Shown: positions 24,588 through 33,497, numbered from the stretch's first letter. The stretch: DNA of 64,000 nt from Gluconobacter kondonii (GCF_002723995.1 NZ_BEWP01000008.1:1-64000); one strand, 5' to 3'. Notes: generated from the letters alone by a model not told the origin. Translations and numbers: made by a program.

Positions 24588-25991
24588 ATGCCTCTGACCG
24601 CGATGGGGCTGGTTTTCTGGCCTCTCAGCTTCATTTTCTTTTTCAGGAAAAATCCGCAGCGTTTGCTGGAGCTGACCCTTGTGGCGGGTATCTTTCAGGC
24701 GGCGGCAGTCCTGGTGATGGGGGGGCTTGGTCTGCAGCCTGTGATGGCTCCTGGTATGTTGTTCATTGCATTTATGAGTCTTCAGTTGGTGCTGGGGGTC
24801 AAGTTCCCTGCAGTTGGACCGATCTTCAAGTTCTGCACGCCGCTTTTTCTATCGTTTTTCTGGGCGCTGTTGGGTTCTATTTTACTGCCCCGTCTGTTTG
24901 AAGGGGTAGTTCTGGTCTGGCCTCAAAAACTTGACGATGTAGCGGCTCGGGTGCCGCTCTCGCCCACACGCGGAAACATGACTCAGGATTGTTATCTGAT
25001 TCTCGATCTTATCATGTTTGTCATGACTGTTTTTTTTCTAACCCGTCGTGAGGCAGACCCACGACGGCTTTATAACGCCTATCTGGTTGGAGCTGCCTTG
25101 GCGTGTGTGGTTGGTTTTTGGGAGATGGCGCACCGTTTGGTAGGAAGTATTCCGTTTCCCAAAGAATTTTTCTATTCCAATCCCGGTTGGGCAGTGCTGG
25201 ATGAACAGATGAGCGGCCCGGTACCGCGCATCAACGCCACCTTCACCGAACCTTCGGCCTGTGCGACGTTTCTTATAGGAACGCTTTATTCAACAGTATG
25301 GTCTACCTTGAGGGGGTATGGAAACTGGGCAACACGGTTGCTGATTCTTCTCAGCACACTGTGTTTGTTGATGACGACGTCCACCACAGGTTACGCCGCC
25401 ATGCTGGTCGGGCTGGCTTTGTTGATTGTTTACGCTGTGTTGAGTCGTGAAAGACGATTGTTTCGGCGTTTGATGGTGTTCATTGCAGGTGGAATACTAT
25501 GTATGGGTATGACCACACTGGCTCTGACAGCGTTTGCTCCTGATGTCATCAAGGCGGCGACTGAAGTCATACTGGAAACACAAGATAAGAAACAGTCGTC
25601 TTCCTATGAAGAGCGTACTCAAAAGGATGTTGACTCTTACCAACTTGCGTTTGACACCTATGGTCTTGGCACTGGTTGGGGAAGCGATCGTTCTTCCAGC
25701 CTTATTCCAGGTTTTCTTGCGACGATAGGTGTGGTGGGTATTCTGCTTCTCGTTATTTGGAATGGGAGTCTATTTCTAAAAATATATCGCACTCTCAAAA
25801 CTGCAACGAGTGAGCGATCATCGGATGCCTGGATCATTGAGGCGACATTCACAGCGTTGCTTGGACGAACCGTAGCAACGCTTATTTCTGGGCCAGTCTT
25901 GGGGACGATGGATTTTTATGTGCTGTTGGCTATGCTGGTATCAGCATTGATCCGTCTCCAGACCCGAGCCGGAAAGCGGATGAGTGTCTGA
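24588..25991 (+). CDS. Polytopic membrane protein, probable exopolysaccharide polymerase (Wzy/GumE-like)
   Basis: This protein has about 467 residues and ten or more predicted membrane helices with a large polar loop in the middle (roughly residues 205-245, containing FTEPSACATFL) and another rich in Lys/Ser/Glu near 355-380. Start chosen at ATG 24588, which follows the upstream stop after one base. Polymerases of the Wzy class share little sequence, so the call rests on topology and on the position between a glycosyltransferase and a lipid phosphatase in a gum-type operon. The segment with FTEPSA is reminiscent of GumE and related O-antigen ligase-like proteins. An alternative role as a flippase is unlikely because a Wzx-type gene is found at 27.8-29.3 kb. 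Confidence 0.8.
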   Translation: MPLTAMGLVFWPLSFIFFFRKNPQRLLELTLVAGIFQAAAVLVMGGLGLQPVMAPGMLFIAFMSLQLVLGVKFPAVGPIFKFCTPLFLSFFWALLGSILLPRLFEGVVLVWPQKLDDVAARVPLSPTRGNMTQDCYLILDLIMFVMTVFFLTRREADPRRLYNAYLVGAALACVVGFWEMAHRLVGSIPFPKEFFYSNPGWAVLDEQMSGPVPRINATFTEPSACATFLIGTLYSTVWSTLRGYGNWATRLLILLSTLCLLMTTSTTGYAAMLVGLALLIVYAVLSRERRLFRRLMVFIAGGILCMGMTTLALTAFAPDVIKAATEVILETQDKKQSSSYEERTQKDVDSYQLAFDTYGLGTGWGSDRSSSLIPGFLATIGVVGILLLVIWNGSLFLKIYRTLKTATSERSSDAWIIEATFTALLGRTVATLISGPVLGTMDFYVLLAMLVSALIRLQTRAGKRMSV

Positions 25992-26610
25992 CGACCTTCT
26001 GAGTCTCATCGGGTTTTTCAGCGACTTCGGAGACGAAAATATCCTGTGGCCTGTGATGGCCCTGACGTGGTTTCTGTTGATCATTCAGGGGCGCAGAAAG
26101 ATTTCCCTACAATGGCTGGCGCTTGTGATTCTGGTATTTGGCGGAATGCTCCTGCTCAAATTATTTTTTGAAGCATGTGGTCGGATGCCGGGTCAGAGTC
26201 TTTACAGTCCGAGCGGGCATACGGCAGGTACGACGTTCGTTTATGGCAGTATAGCTGTGCTTTTTGGCAGACTACCGATCATGGGCTTTATGTTGGCTCT
26301 GGGAATTGGGATGTTTGCCGGCGCTGCACGTGTTTGGCTGCATGTGCATTCCGTTGCAGAGGTCTTTGTGGGGGCTGCTGTCGGGTTGCTTGGCGTTCTG
26401 TTACTCGTACTGGCACGATATCGAGAGATGCAGACACCCTTTCAAAAAAAACTACCCGATTGGTCATTTGTATTGTTTCTTGCTGTAGTTATGATTGTGG
26501 CGTTGTCTTTGCACGGTTTGCGGTCTCCAGCGGAATCATGGCTTGAGTATTTTTCACACCGGTTTGTTGCGCCATTCAGGCACTGTCCTGTAACACTCCC
26601 TGCAACCTGA
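25984..26610 (+). CDS. PAP2-family membrane phosphatase
   Basis: This 208-residue protein has five to six membrane helices and the PAP2 signatures YSPSGHTAGTTF (PSGH motif) and AARVWLHVHSVAEVFVGAAVG, the RxxxxxHxxxE/D motif. Start is GTG at 25984, overlapping the polymerase-like gene by 8 bases. PAP2 enzymes of this kind dephosphorylate undecaprenyl pyrophosphate or phosphatidylglycerol phosphate. In an exopolysaccharide operon the likely task is recycling of undecaprenyl pyrophosphate released by polymerisation. The acid at the third motif is Glu instead of the more common Asp. The C-terminal 45 residues carry one more helix and a polar tail. Confidence 0.85.
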   Translation: MSDDLLSLIGFFSDFGDENILWPVMALTWFLLIIQGRRKISLQWLALVILVFGGMLLLKLFFEACGRMPGQSLYSPSGHTAGTTFVYGSIAVLFGRLPIMGFMLALGIGMFAGAARVWLHVHSVAEVFVGAAVGLLGVLLLVLARYREMQTPFQKKLPDWSFVLFLAVVMIVALSLHGLRSPAESWLEYFSHRFVAPFRHCPVTLPAT

Positions 26611-26641
26611 CCGTATTTTTATTCAAATCTGGAAAAACGTC

Positions 26642-27709
26642 ATGAGTAAACTCGGCTTTCCGTTATTTCTCCGGCCCGAGGCAAAACTGCAAAGTGCAAA
26701 GAGACTTCTGGAAAACGGAAAAATAAGGCAGGGACTCAGACAACTCCATACTTTGGCGACCTCAGGAAATGCGGAGGCTCAGTTTGCTCTGGGAGAGCTT
26801 TATCTGGCGGATAAAGACGTACCCATCAATCCTGGAGAAGCCCTGCGCTGGTTTCAGAAAGCCGCAGAATACGGTCACGCACAAGCGTGTCAGAAACTTG
26901 CACACTTATGTTACATGGGGTTGGGACCAGCGTCTGTAGATCGCTCGACAGTTTTTGAAAGAATTCCCGAACAGGGGGCGCCTGACTATGAAGGTGCATT
27001 GCGCTGGGCAGAGAAGGCCGTTGACGGCGGTGATCCTGACGGTATGGCGATGATGGCTCACCTTCTGATGCAGGGGCCTGACAGTCTGCGCGATTCTGAA
27101 AGAGGACGGGAGCTTTATCGCAGGGCTGCCGAGGCTGGCAATGTGCAAGGTCTTTATGGTTATGGTCTTGATCTGCTGGGAAGCGCGCAAAATGCCGCAG
27201 GGCGCGAACGGGGGCTATCCTATATCCGCAAGGCCGCTCAGGGCGGTCTTGCGGATGCTGAACTGACTCTCGGAACTGTTCTGGAATATGAAGGCGGAAA
27301 AGATGCACAGGCCTTCGATCATTTCATGAAGGCTGCCGAAGAAGGGCGGCCCGCCGCGCAGATGAAGGTCGGGGTTGCTTATTATCAGGGGCGCGGTGTG
27401 GAGCGCGATGTTTCCAAAGCCGAGACATGGTTGCGCAAAGCCGCGCAAGGCGGGGAAGTTGAGGCGATTGCCTTGGTTGGAGATATCAACCTTCAAGGTG
27501 ATGGGGTTACGCCCAATTTTCCTGAAGCTCACTCTTGGTATCGCAAGGCCGTCCAATCCGGACATGCGGGGGCTGCAGTCACGCTGGCACAGTTGATCTA
27601 TAATGGAATGGGATGTGTTGCTGATTCTGCGGAAGCGAAAAGGTTACTGGAACTTGCTGCATCGCGAGGAAATGCTGCTGCGAAAGAGCTGCTGCAGCGT
27701 CTCGGCTAG
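26642..27709 (+). CDS. Sel1-like tetratricopeptide-repeat protein
   Basis: This 355-residue protein is made of about eight Sel1-like repeats of 36 residues with the pattern A.a.ALG.lYl.G.gv..d...A..Wf.kAA..Gha. Examples are NAEAQFALGELYL, HAQACQKLAHLCYMG, RPAAQMKVGVAYYQG and HAGAAVTLAQLIYNG. No signal peptide or membrane helix is seen, so it should act in the cytoplasm as a scaffold for protein interactions. Sel1 proteins such as AlgK serve in exopolysaccharide export, though AlgK is a periplasmic lipoprotein. Being the last gene of the plus-strand operon, it may hold the synthesis enzymes together or regulate them. Confidence 0.87.
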   Translation: MSKLGFPLFLRPEAKLQSAKRLLENGKIRQGLRQLHTLATSGNAEAQFALGELYLADKDVPINPGEALRWFQKAAEYGHAQACQKLAHLCYMGLGPASVDRSTVFERIPEQGAPDYEGALRWAEKAVDGGDPDGMAMMAHLLMQGPDSLRDSERGRELYRRAAEAGNVQGLYGYGLDLLGSAQNAAGRERGLSYIRKAAQGGLADAELTLGTVLEYEGGKDAQAFDHFMKAAEEGRPAAQMKVGVAYYQGRGVERDVSKAETWLRKAAQGGEVEAIALVGDINLQGDGVTPNFPEAHSWYRKAVQSGHAGAAVTLAQLIYNGMGCVADSAEAKRLLELAASRGNAAAKELLQRLG

Positions 27710-27755
27710 GGGAAGACCTACGGGATATAAATTTGTCTACCGGGCGGTGCGCCTG

Positions 27756-29291
27756 TTAAATCAGGGCGCGGTTTCGTCCTAATTTCGACATGCATATTCC
27801 GACAACTCTGGCTTCTACGGATCCGGGTTTTTTGCCGTTTAGAGCCCAGAGCGCAAGTAATGCGAGCACATAGACTATGAGTCCCGTACTTCCGAGGATG
27901 AAGAGTTTTATGATTCCGGGCCATGAAGATGGCAGAAGATACCATTTGGTGCTTTCTATGCTGAGCCATGACAGAATGCCAGCGAGACAGGTCCGCCAGT
28001 TCTGAAAGAAGACTTCGCCGTAAGAAACTTTGATGAGGGTCTTGGTGGTCGAGAGATAGACAAGCATCATGATGAACGCGACACAAATGCGCGCCCAACA
28101 TGCGCCAAGCGCTCCGAAAAAATACGATGCGCTTGTGACAATCGGGATTTTGAATGCGAATTCAAGCGAATTGAGACGCATATAAAGATGGTTTTTCTTA
28201 AAAGCCATGACTAGTGCAGAAATACCTTCTGCCAAGCCTGCCAAAATTGGTGGAATGGCAAGCAGGGAAATATAAGTGATGGATTTTTCCCATTTTGGTC
28301 CCAGAATTGTGTGAACGATTTCGCTTGAGAGCGCAGACATCTCAATGAAAATGGGAAGAATGATCATGAACACACTGGCGTTCGACAATTGGTAGAGGTT
28401 TCTAAAGTGATCCAGATTGTCCCGACGAGCCACGAGAGCTGAAAGCAGGGGGCGACTGAGGGGGGCTATGATGGCTTGCGAAGGAATGCCTACGAGATCG
28501 CTTGCAATCGAAAAGGCACCTAAAGTCTGCGGAGGAACCAAACGCCCCAGAATGAGTCGATCATATTGCCAGTTGATGGCACTAATGATTTGACCTCCGC
28601 TGCTCCAGCCGAGAAAATTTCTGAAATCGCTCCATCGTGATAACGTAAAATGAGGTTTGTATGGAGAGATCACGTACGAAACGATCATTCCAAAAGCGGT
28701 ACTTGTAATCGTTGCGGCGGCAACGGCCCAGTATGAGCGCGTTGTGATGGCTACAAAAACAGCGACGATCAGAGCACCAAATTTTCCAAGGAAGTCGATA
28801 ATACATTCGCGCGAAAAATCGAGGCGTTTTGCATAAAGTGCCAGACCTGGACTCTGCATTCCGCGGAGGGCGGGTGCCAGACTAAGCGCCATGAGGAGCG
28901 GGAATAGTCGGGAATCATGATATAAAATAGAAAACGGTAGGGAAATGAGGAAAACAAGGACACAGATAATGGAGCCACGGAGAAAACTTAAAGTAAATGC
29001 CGTGTCGAGATGGTCTTTGTCTATGGTCTCCAGAACAACAAGTGCCTGAGAAAGAGGAAGCTCGAAAATGGCTTCTGTCAGATAAATGACGGACATGGCC
29101 AGAGAAACCACACCAAAATCGGCTGGCAGCAGAAGATGTGTCAGTACAACAAGTGACACAAAATCCAGAAAACGGCCCAGCAACTTGGCGCCGACCAAAA
29201 AAGCCGCTCCACGTGCCGCTTTGGCGCCGACATTGGTAAAAGTTTCCTGCTCCGGGATCGGGGCATTTTCCGGTTCGAGGTTATTAATCAC
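27756..29291 (-). CDS. Lipid-linked oligosaccharide flippase (Wzx/GumJ-type)
   Basis: This 511-residue polytopic membrane protein has about 12-14 helices in the MATE/polysaccharide-transport pattern. The region GAKAARGAAFLVGAKLLGRFLDFVS to VLTHLLLPADFGVVSLAMSVIYL near the N-terminus is typical of the PST/Wzx family. It would move the undecaprenyl-linked repeat unit to the periplasmic face for polymerisation. The gene is on the minus strand, convergent with the Sel1 gene (46-base gap) and downstream of the GT4 gene at 29.5 kb, from which it is separated by 163 bases of A/T-rich DNA with no supported gene. The last 30 residues (NGKKPGSVEARVVGICM) are polar. Confidence 0.9.
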   Translation of the reverse strand: MINNLEPENAPIPEQETFTNVGAKAARGAAFLVGAKLLGRFLDFVSLVVLTHLLLPADFGVVSLAMSVIYLTEAIFELPLSQALVVLETIDKDHLDTAFTLSFLRGSIICVLVFLISLPFSILYHDSRLFPLLMALSLAPALRGMQSPGLALYAKRLDFSRECIIDFLGKFGALIVAVFVAITTRSYWAVAAATITSTAFGMIVSYVISPYKPHFTLSRWSDFRNFLGWSSGGQIISAINWQYDRLILGRLVPPQTLGAFSIASDLVGIPSQAIIAPLSRPLLSALVARRDNLDHFRNLYQLSNASVFMIILPIFIEMSALSSEIVHTILGPKWEKSITYISLLAIPPILAGLAEGISALVMAFKKNHLYMRLNSLEFAFKIPIVTSASYFFGALGACWARICVAFIMMLVYLSTTKTLIKVSYGEVFFQNWRTCLAGILSWLSIESTKWYLLPSSWPGIIKLFILGSTGLIVYVLALLALWALNGKKPGSVEARVVGICMSKLGRNRALI

Positions 29292-29454
29292 GAAAGTACG
29301 TCAACCCTTCAGCGTCGTCATCCCAGCTACGGGTGACACCAGTCCAGAACATATTCAGGTTCCAAGGTTATTTCTTTCGGAACATTTGTTCCATGCCCTG
29401 AAATATAAAATTCTCATTGCCCGTCTCTGTGTCGGACTGTGTTGTTGAGATCCT

Positions 29455-30519
29455 TCATCTGCGCTGTTTGATGATTTCCCGATAGACATTCATCGTCTGG
29501 TCGCAAACACGGCTGATATCGAAAAATTCTATGTGACGAAGTGAGGCCGCTTTCTGTTGTGCCAGGAATTCGGGATTATCCAGCAGTGACAGCACCGCTT
29601 TGGCAAGAGCTGGCGCGTCTTCCGGTGGTACAAGCAGGCCAGCGTTTCCAACGCTGCAAACTTCAGGAACGCCGTCCACGTCTGTTGCGACGATGGCACA
29701 GCCTGCCTCACGCGCTTCGCAGATCACCAACCCAAAAGGTTCACGTAGGGATGTGAGGATAAAAATATCAGATGCGTTCAGCCAAGATTTCGTATCCGGT
29801 AAAGCACCACGGAACATGATATTGGTGCCTCCTTCCAGAGCGGCGGCATGTTTTTCGTATTCTTCCTTGAAGGGACCTTCTCCCAGAATGTTCAACGTTG
29901 TTTCAGGATGACTGCGCCATATGATTTCAAATGCATCCAATAGGGTAGAAATGCCCTTGCGTGGATGCAGGCCGCCTACAGAAATCAGATTGGGGCGTGG
30001 AAGATCAAGGTTTTGGTTAGGAAATTCTTTTCGGCGTGCGGCATTGCGTGTCCCGTTTAGAACGGTCCGCACACGAGATCTGGGAACGTGGCGGCGGATC
30101 ATTTCTTCCGACACCGCATGACTGACTCCAATGACTCTGTCCCCGAGACCCATGAGGATGGAATGGCGATCAAAAGAGTTGTGAACTGTCGTAACCAGCG
30201 GAATTCTTAAGAGGCATGTCCATGGCTTGGCGATCACTGCGCCAGTCATCATATGGGCATGAATGACATCAGGGCGAAATTCGCGGATAACCTTCCATAA
30301 AGAGAAGAAAGTCTTGATGCCCTTCGGAATTGTCATTGCTTCCTGTGGCACATCTATCAAAGCAACTCCGTTTTTTTGCAGGAGAGGCTCGAAGTATCCA
30401 CCAGAACTACCGAAAGCGACGACGTGCCCTTTAGCGGCTTGCTCGCAGGCAAGATCAACGGCGGCATGGACGTTGCCATTGGCAAAACTGCAGTGATTGG
30501 AAAGATGAAGGATGCGCAT
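29455..30519 (-). CDS. Glycosyltransferase family 4
   Basis: This GT-B enzyme has about 354 residues from ATG 30519 (MRILHLSNHCSFANGNVHAA), where the first strand begins. Donor-binding features are LISVGGLHPRKGISTLLDAFE, LNILGEGPFKEEYE and FILTSLREPFGLVICEAREAG with the EX7E pair. The acceptor domain has VIHAHMMTGAVIAKPW and TTVHNSFDR, close to glycogen-synthase-like GT4 members such as WaaG/EpsF. It reads away from the extracellular-protein gene and precedes the flippase gene. The donor sugar cannot be inferred. Confidence 0.9.
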   Translation of the reverse strand: MRILHLSNHCSFANGNVHAAVDLACEQAAKGHVVAFGSSGGYFEPLLQKNGVALIDVPQEAMTIPKGIKTFFSLWKVIREFRPDVIHAHMMTGAVIAKPWTCLLRIPLVTTVHNSFDRHSILMGLGDRVIGVSHAVSEEMIRRHVPRSRVRTVLNGTRNAARRKEFPNQNLDLPRPNLISVGGLHPRKGISTLLDAFEIIWRSHPETTLNILGEGPFKEEYEKHAAALEGGTNIMFRGALPDTKSWLNASDIFILTSLREPFGLVICEAREAGCAIVATDVDGVPEVCSVGNAGLLVPPEDAPALAKAVLSLLDNPEFLAQQKAASLRHIEFFDISRVCDQTMNVYREIIKQRR

Positions 30520-30886
30520 CTGGCTTCCAATAAACGACAATGTTCTGTTTGTTTACCACGTATTTCTTCATTCATAATGAAATATGCATTAATAACTAAT
30601 CAAAGAATAGAATTAATCATATTTTAACGAAATATTGGCGGATAAAAAAATATTTTGTCTTTTCTTGGTGGATTCTTTGAGTGGATTTGTGTGCAATTTT
30701 TGCTGATCGAAAGGTCGTGGGAAATAAAAAATTACTTTAACGTCTTATTAATGAGAAAAAATTCTCTCCTTGTGCGAATAGGCGCATATTATTCGATCTA
30801 AAAATGCACGGATAAAACAATTCTGTGCGCATAGATTGATTTGTAATGTGTCGGGACTGTTCCCGAATATACAGGATAATTGTGAC
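30520..30886. promoter_or_regulatory. A/T-rich divergent intergenic region
   Basis: This 367-base gap between the GT4 gene and the extracellular-protein gene is very A/T rich and holds no supported gene. One symmetric element is seen: GAGAA (30753-30757), AAAA, TTCTC (30762-30766). The region must hold promoters for both strands. The A/T excess resembles that of other promoter regions of the exopolysaccharide island. Confidence 0.45.
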
Positions 30887-32179
30887 ATGGCTTCGACTTA
30901 TTGGACTGGTGGCACTAGCGGCGACTTCTATGACGTCAAGAACTGGTCGACCGGTGCGTCTCCGACGACATATCATGACGTTTCCATTTTTGGAACGAGT
31001 TCGACCGTAACGGCTGAAGCTGTAGCGAGCACGGCGAGTGCAACGGCCGTTCCCAGCCTGACGATTGGCGCGTACGGCACGCTCGACATTACGGCATCTT
31101 CTTGCCAGTCCAGTGCAAGCTCTCCTGTTTTCTCAACGAGCGCTTTTCAGGTGTTTCAGTACGGCTCCATCGTCATCGATACGGCTTCGGCGGTTCAACT
31201 CGGCGATATTAACGTCATGAGCGGTACCCTCACCATTGAAAACAACCGTAGCAATGTTTTCATGGGGGATGGTTCGCGCCTGAACGGTGACGGCACGCTG
31301 AATTTGATTAATTCCACGTTTGGTAGCCAGACAGCCAGCATCAATGTCGAAAACTCGATGCACATTACGCTCTCTGGAAACAGCACGATGTACACGGGCT
31401 ATCTGACAACGGGCGTGTCTGTTTCTTTTGACTCCAAGTCGAGCGAACAGTTTTTCCTCAATGGTTCAGACGGATCGGTCGACACCAAATTCTCTGGTGT
31501 TTCTTCCAAAACCCAGTTTGGCATTACAGCTAATACCGGTGAGACCCCGCTTTCCGCATCATATGTCAAGAATACGGATGGTAGTTACAGCCTTGTGGTA
31601 CAGGAAAGCGACAATCACACGCTAACCCTGAACAGTGTCACAATGGCTTCCGGGTACACTCCGGGTACACTCGCGATTACGCAGGATAAGAGCGGTAATT
31701 ACCTTATTTCTGATACGTCCGCGAACAGTGGGAACTCGGGCAACCATTGTGGTGGGCACGGTGGCCACTGGGGTCATCATGATGGAAACTCGAGCGGTCA
31801 TAATGGAAACTCGGGATGGAGCGGTCACGACGGTCACTCGGGCTGGAACGGTCATAACGGCTCCAGCACGGGTTGTGGCGACCATGGCTCCAGCTGGGGT
31901 TGGGGCTGGGGATCTGGTGGTTGTGACTACTCGTCTTCCATTCAGCAGATCATTTCTTCCTGGAATAGCGCTTTCTCGTCCTGCAAAGGCTGGCAGTCGA
32001 GCAACTGTGGTGGCAGCAACTGGTATGGTGGCAACTCCACTCAGGCCAGTAGTGCTTGGAACTGCTCTTCCAGCTGGGGCCAGCAGAGTGGTTCACATGG
32101 CTGCTTCTCGTCATCGGGACAGTCTTCGTCGCATTCCCAGACACCTGTGACGCACAACACGTCGCACTGGGGCTGCTAA
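30887..32179 (+). CDS. Extracellular-type beta-solenoid protein with Gly/Ser/His-rich C-terminal region
   Basis: About 430 residues from ATG 30887, chosen over an upstream frame start because the motif YWTGGTSGDFYDVKNW then starts right after the Met. The first 280 residues have repeated short strands rich in Ser, Thr, Gly and Asn, as in passenger domains of adhesins. The following region is low-complexity, with imperfect repeats GHDGHSGWNGHNGSS, many His, Gly, Trp and Ser, and about ten Cys. The C-terminus ends in HWGC. No classical signal peptide is visible, so export would need another route such as type I secretion. A polymer-associated matrix or adhesion protein, possibly metal-binding through its His/Cys content, is inferred. 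A terminator follows it. Confidence 0.72.
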   Translation: MASTYWTGGTSGDFYDVKNWSTGASPTTYHDVSIFGTSSTVTAEAVASTASATAVPSLTIGAYGTLDITASSCQSSASSPVFSTSAFQVFQYGSIVIDTASAVQLGDINVMSGTLTIENNRSNVFMGDGSRLNGDGTLNLINSTFGSQTASINVENSMHITLSGNSTMYTGYLTTGVSVSFDSKSSEQFFLNGSDGSVDTKFSGVSSKTQFGITANTGETPLSASYVKNTDGSYSLVVQESDNHTLTLNSVTMASGYTPGTLAITQDKSGNYLISDTSANSGNSGNHCGGHGGHWGHHDGNSSGHNGNSGWSGHDGHSGWNGHNGSSTGCGDHGSSWGWGWGSGGCDYSSSIQQIISSWNSAFSSCKGWQSSNCGGSNWYGGNSTQASSAWNCSSSWGQQSGSHGCFSSSGQSSSHSQTPVTHNTSHWGC

Positions 32180-32210
32180 TCGCTTTGGCGATCAGTAGTT
32201 TTCGGAATTG

Positions 32211-32246
32211 AAAAAGAAGCACCCGAGAGTGGGTGCTTCTTTTTTG
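32211..32246 (+). terminator. Intrinsic terminator after the extracellular-protein gene
   Basis: A stem AGAAGCACCC (32215-32224) and GGGTGCTTCT (32231-32240) with loop GAGAGT is followed by a T run, and preceded by A residues that extend the pairing. This is a textbook factor-independent terminator, 35 bases after the stop codon. Confidence 0.9.
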
Positions 32247-32296
32247 TTTTTGATATTAATATCGGAAACAAAATTGTTTCAGGAAAAACAAACAGA

Positions 32297-33442
32297 ATGT
32301 CTGACAGGACGCACGAGCCCGCCCGTTTGAATAGACTTTCTGGGGATCATATTCCGTCCCTGCAATCATTGCGGGGAATTGCGTCCTTAACTGTATTATT
32401 AAGACATTATGTTCGTTGCTTTCCTGGAGGCGAAACCTTCTGGTTGACGTTCCAAAATATTTTTTTCAATTCACAAGCTGCTGTTGTCGTGTTTTTTGTT
32501 CTGAGCGGCTTTGTATTATCTCCTTCTTTTTTTAATAAATCCATAAATGTGCGTGAGCTTGCAGGATTTTATGTGCGGCGCTTTTTCCGCATTGTGCCGC
32601 TGCTTGCAGTCGTAACGGCTTTGTCGTTCTTTTATGTAAAATCGGCTTTTTCAACTTGGAAAGTCCCATTTGCCAATTCTTGGTTCGATGGGGTGCTGGC
32701 GCATGATGTGCCATTGTCAGCCTCGATTCTTGTCAAATGCTTTGTTGGCATGAACAGTGCTCTTGTTCCCCAGAACTGGACAATCGCCTGTGAATTATTG
32801 GTGGCGTTAATCTTGCCATTTCTCGTCAAAGCCTGCACTGGGCGTCTCTGGCTTGCTGTACTGACCTTCATCATCGCGACAGCATTATCGTTTATTGCGG
32901 CTGATGGTGGTGGGAAAAGTCTTCCTGTGGTTTATGCGGTCGATTTTGTGGTCGGAATTCTGACCTTCAGGATTTTACAGTCTCATGACAAACGGTATTC
33001 TGACGTGTTTTTCTATGCGGCGGTGATTGGACTCGTTGGCGCCCGGAATATGCTGGAAGTGTTGACAGGCCAGGTCGATCTGCCATTCAACGATCCGCTA
33101 CTCAGTCTTGTTGAAGCCATTTTTGCTGCTGTCATCATTTATGGCCTTGCGACAAAGAACCATATGTCCCGACTTCTTTCGGTGCGCTGGCTGGTTTGGC
33201 TTGGAGATATTTCCTTTGGAATATATCTCGTTCATTTCCTGGTTATCGTCATTGTTGCGCGGTTGATGACGTCTTTCCTGCTTCCGTACTCGCTTCCTAC
33301 ACAGACCTTCCTGATGCTGATTCCGGTTCTCGCAGTATCTTTGGCAGCTGCATATTTTGCCTTTCGTTTCATTGAAATCCCATTCAATGATCTGGGGAAA
33401 AGCCTTCAGCGTCGCGTCAGGACGGCTCTTTCCCGGGGATGA
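32297..33442 (+). CDS. Membrane acyltransferase, acyltransferase-3 family
   Basis: This 381-residue inner-membrane protein has about ten helices and the family signature IPSLQSLRGIASLTVLLRHY with the conserved R...H pair. FFVLSGFVLSPSFF and FYVRRFFRIVPL are further landmarks of the OafA/ExoZ/GumF-type acyltransferases. These enzymes O-acetylate or otherwise acylate sugar residues, which changes polymer viscosity. Its position at the right end of the exopolysaccharide island supports that substrate. It is separated from the extracellular-protein gene by an intrinsic terminator, so it has its own promoter in the A/T-rich 50 bases upstream. Confidence 0.9.
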   Translation: MSDRTHEPARLNRLSGDHIPSLQSLRGIASLTVLLRHYVRCFPGGETFWLTFQNIFFNSQAAVVVFFVLSGFVLSPSFFNKSINVRELAGFYVRRFFRIVPLLAVVTALSFFYVKSAFSTWKVPFANSWFDGVLAHDVPLSASILVKCFVGMNSALVPQNWTIACELLVALILPFLVKACTGRLWLAVLTFIIATALSFIAADGGGKSLPVVYAVDFVVGILTFRILQSHDKRYSDVFFYAAVIGLVGARNMLEVLTGQVDLPFNDPLLSLVEAIFAAVIIYGLATKNHMSRLLSVRWLVWLGDISFGIYLVHFLVIVIVARLMTSFLLPYSLPTQTFLMLIPVLAVSLAAAYFAFRFIEIPFNDLGKSLQRRVRTALSRG

Positions 33443-33459
33443 CTGATTGAAATCAGGCA

Positions 33460-33489
33460 TCTTCTCCTCCCGTCAGAGGGAGGAGAAGA
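33460..33489. terminator. Strong hairpin between convergent genes, probable bidirectional terminator
   Basis: TCTTCTCCTCCC (33460-33471) and GGGAGGAGAAGA (33478-33489) form a perfect 12-base-pair stem with a 6-base loop between the acyltransferase gene and the PPK2 gene. The T tract on either side is weak, so it is a probable rather than certain terminator. Confidence 0.55.
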
Positions 33490-33497
33490 CGTGGTTT

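Noticed and set aside
31740-31900. Short tandem repeats that could suggest a CRISPR-like array
   Set aside because: The units are imperfect coding repeats of the Gly/His/Ser-rich tail, without constant repeats and unique spacers.
31635-32150. 171-codon plus-strand frame within the Gly/Ser/His-rich protein
   Set aside because: It arises from the repetitive low-complexity codons read in another frame.
12891-33442. Search for insertion sequences, integrase genes or attachment repeats at the borders of the exopolysaccharide island
   Set aside because: No transposase-like frame, terminal inverted repeats or tRNA with a repeated 3' end was seen at either border, so a specific transfer mechanism is not claimed.
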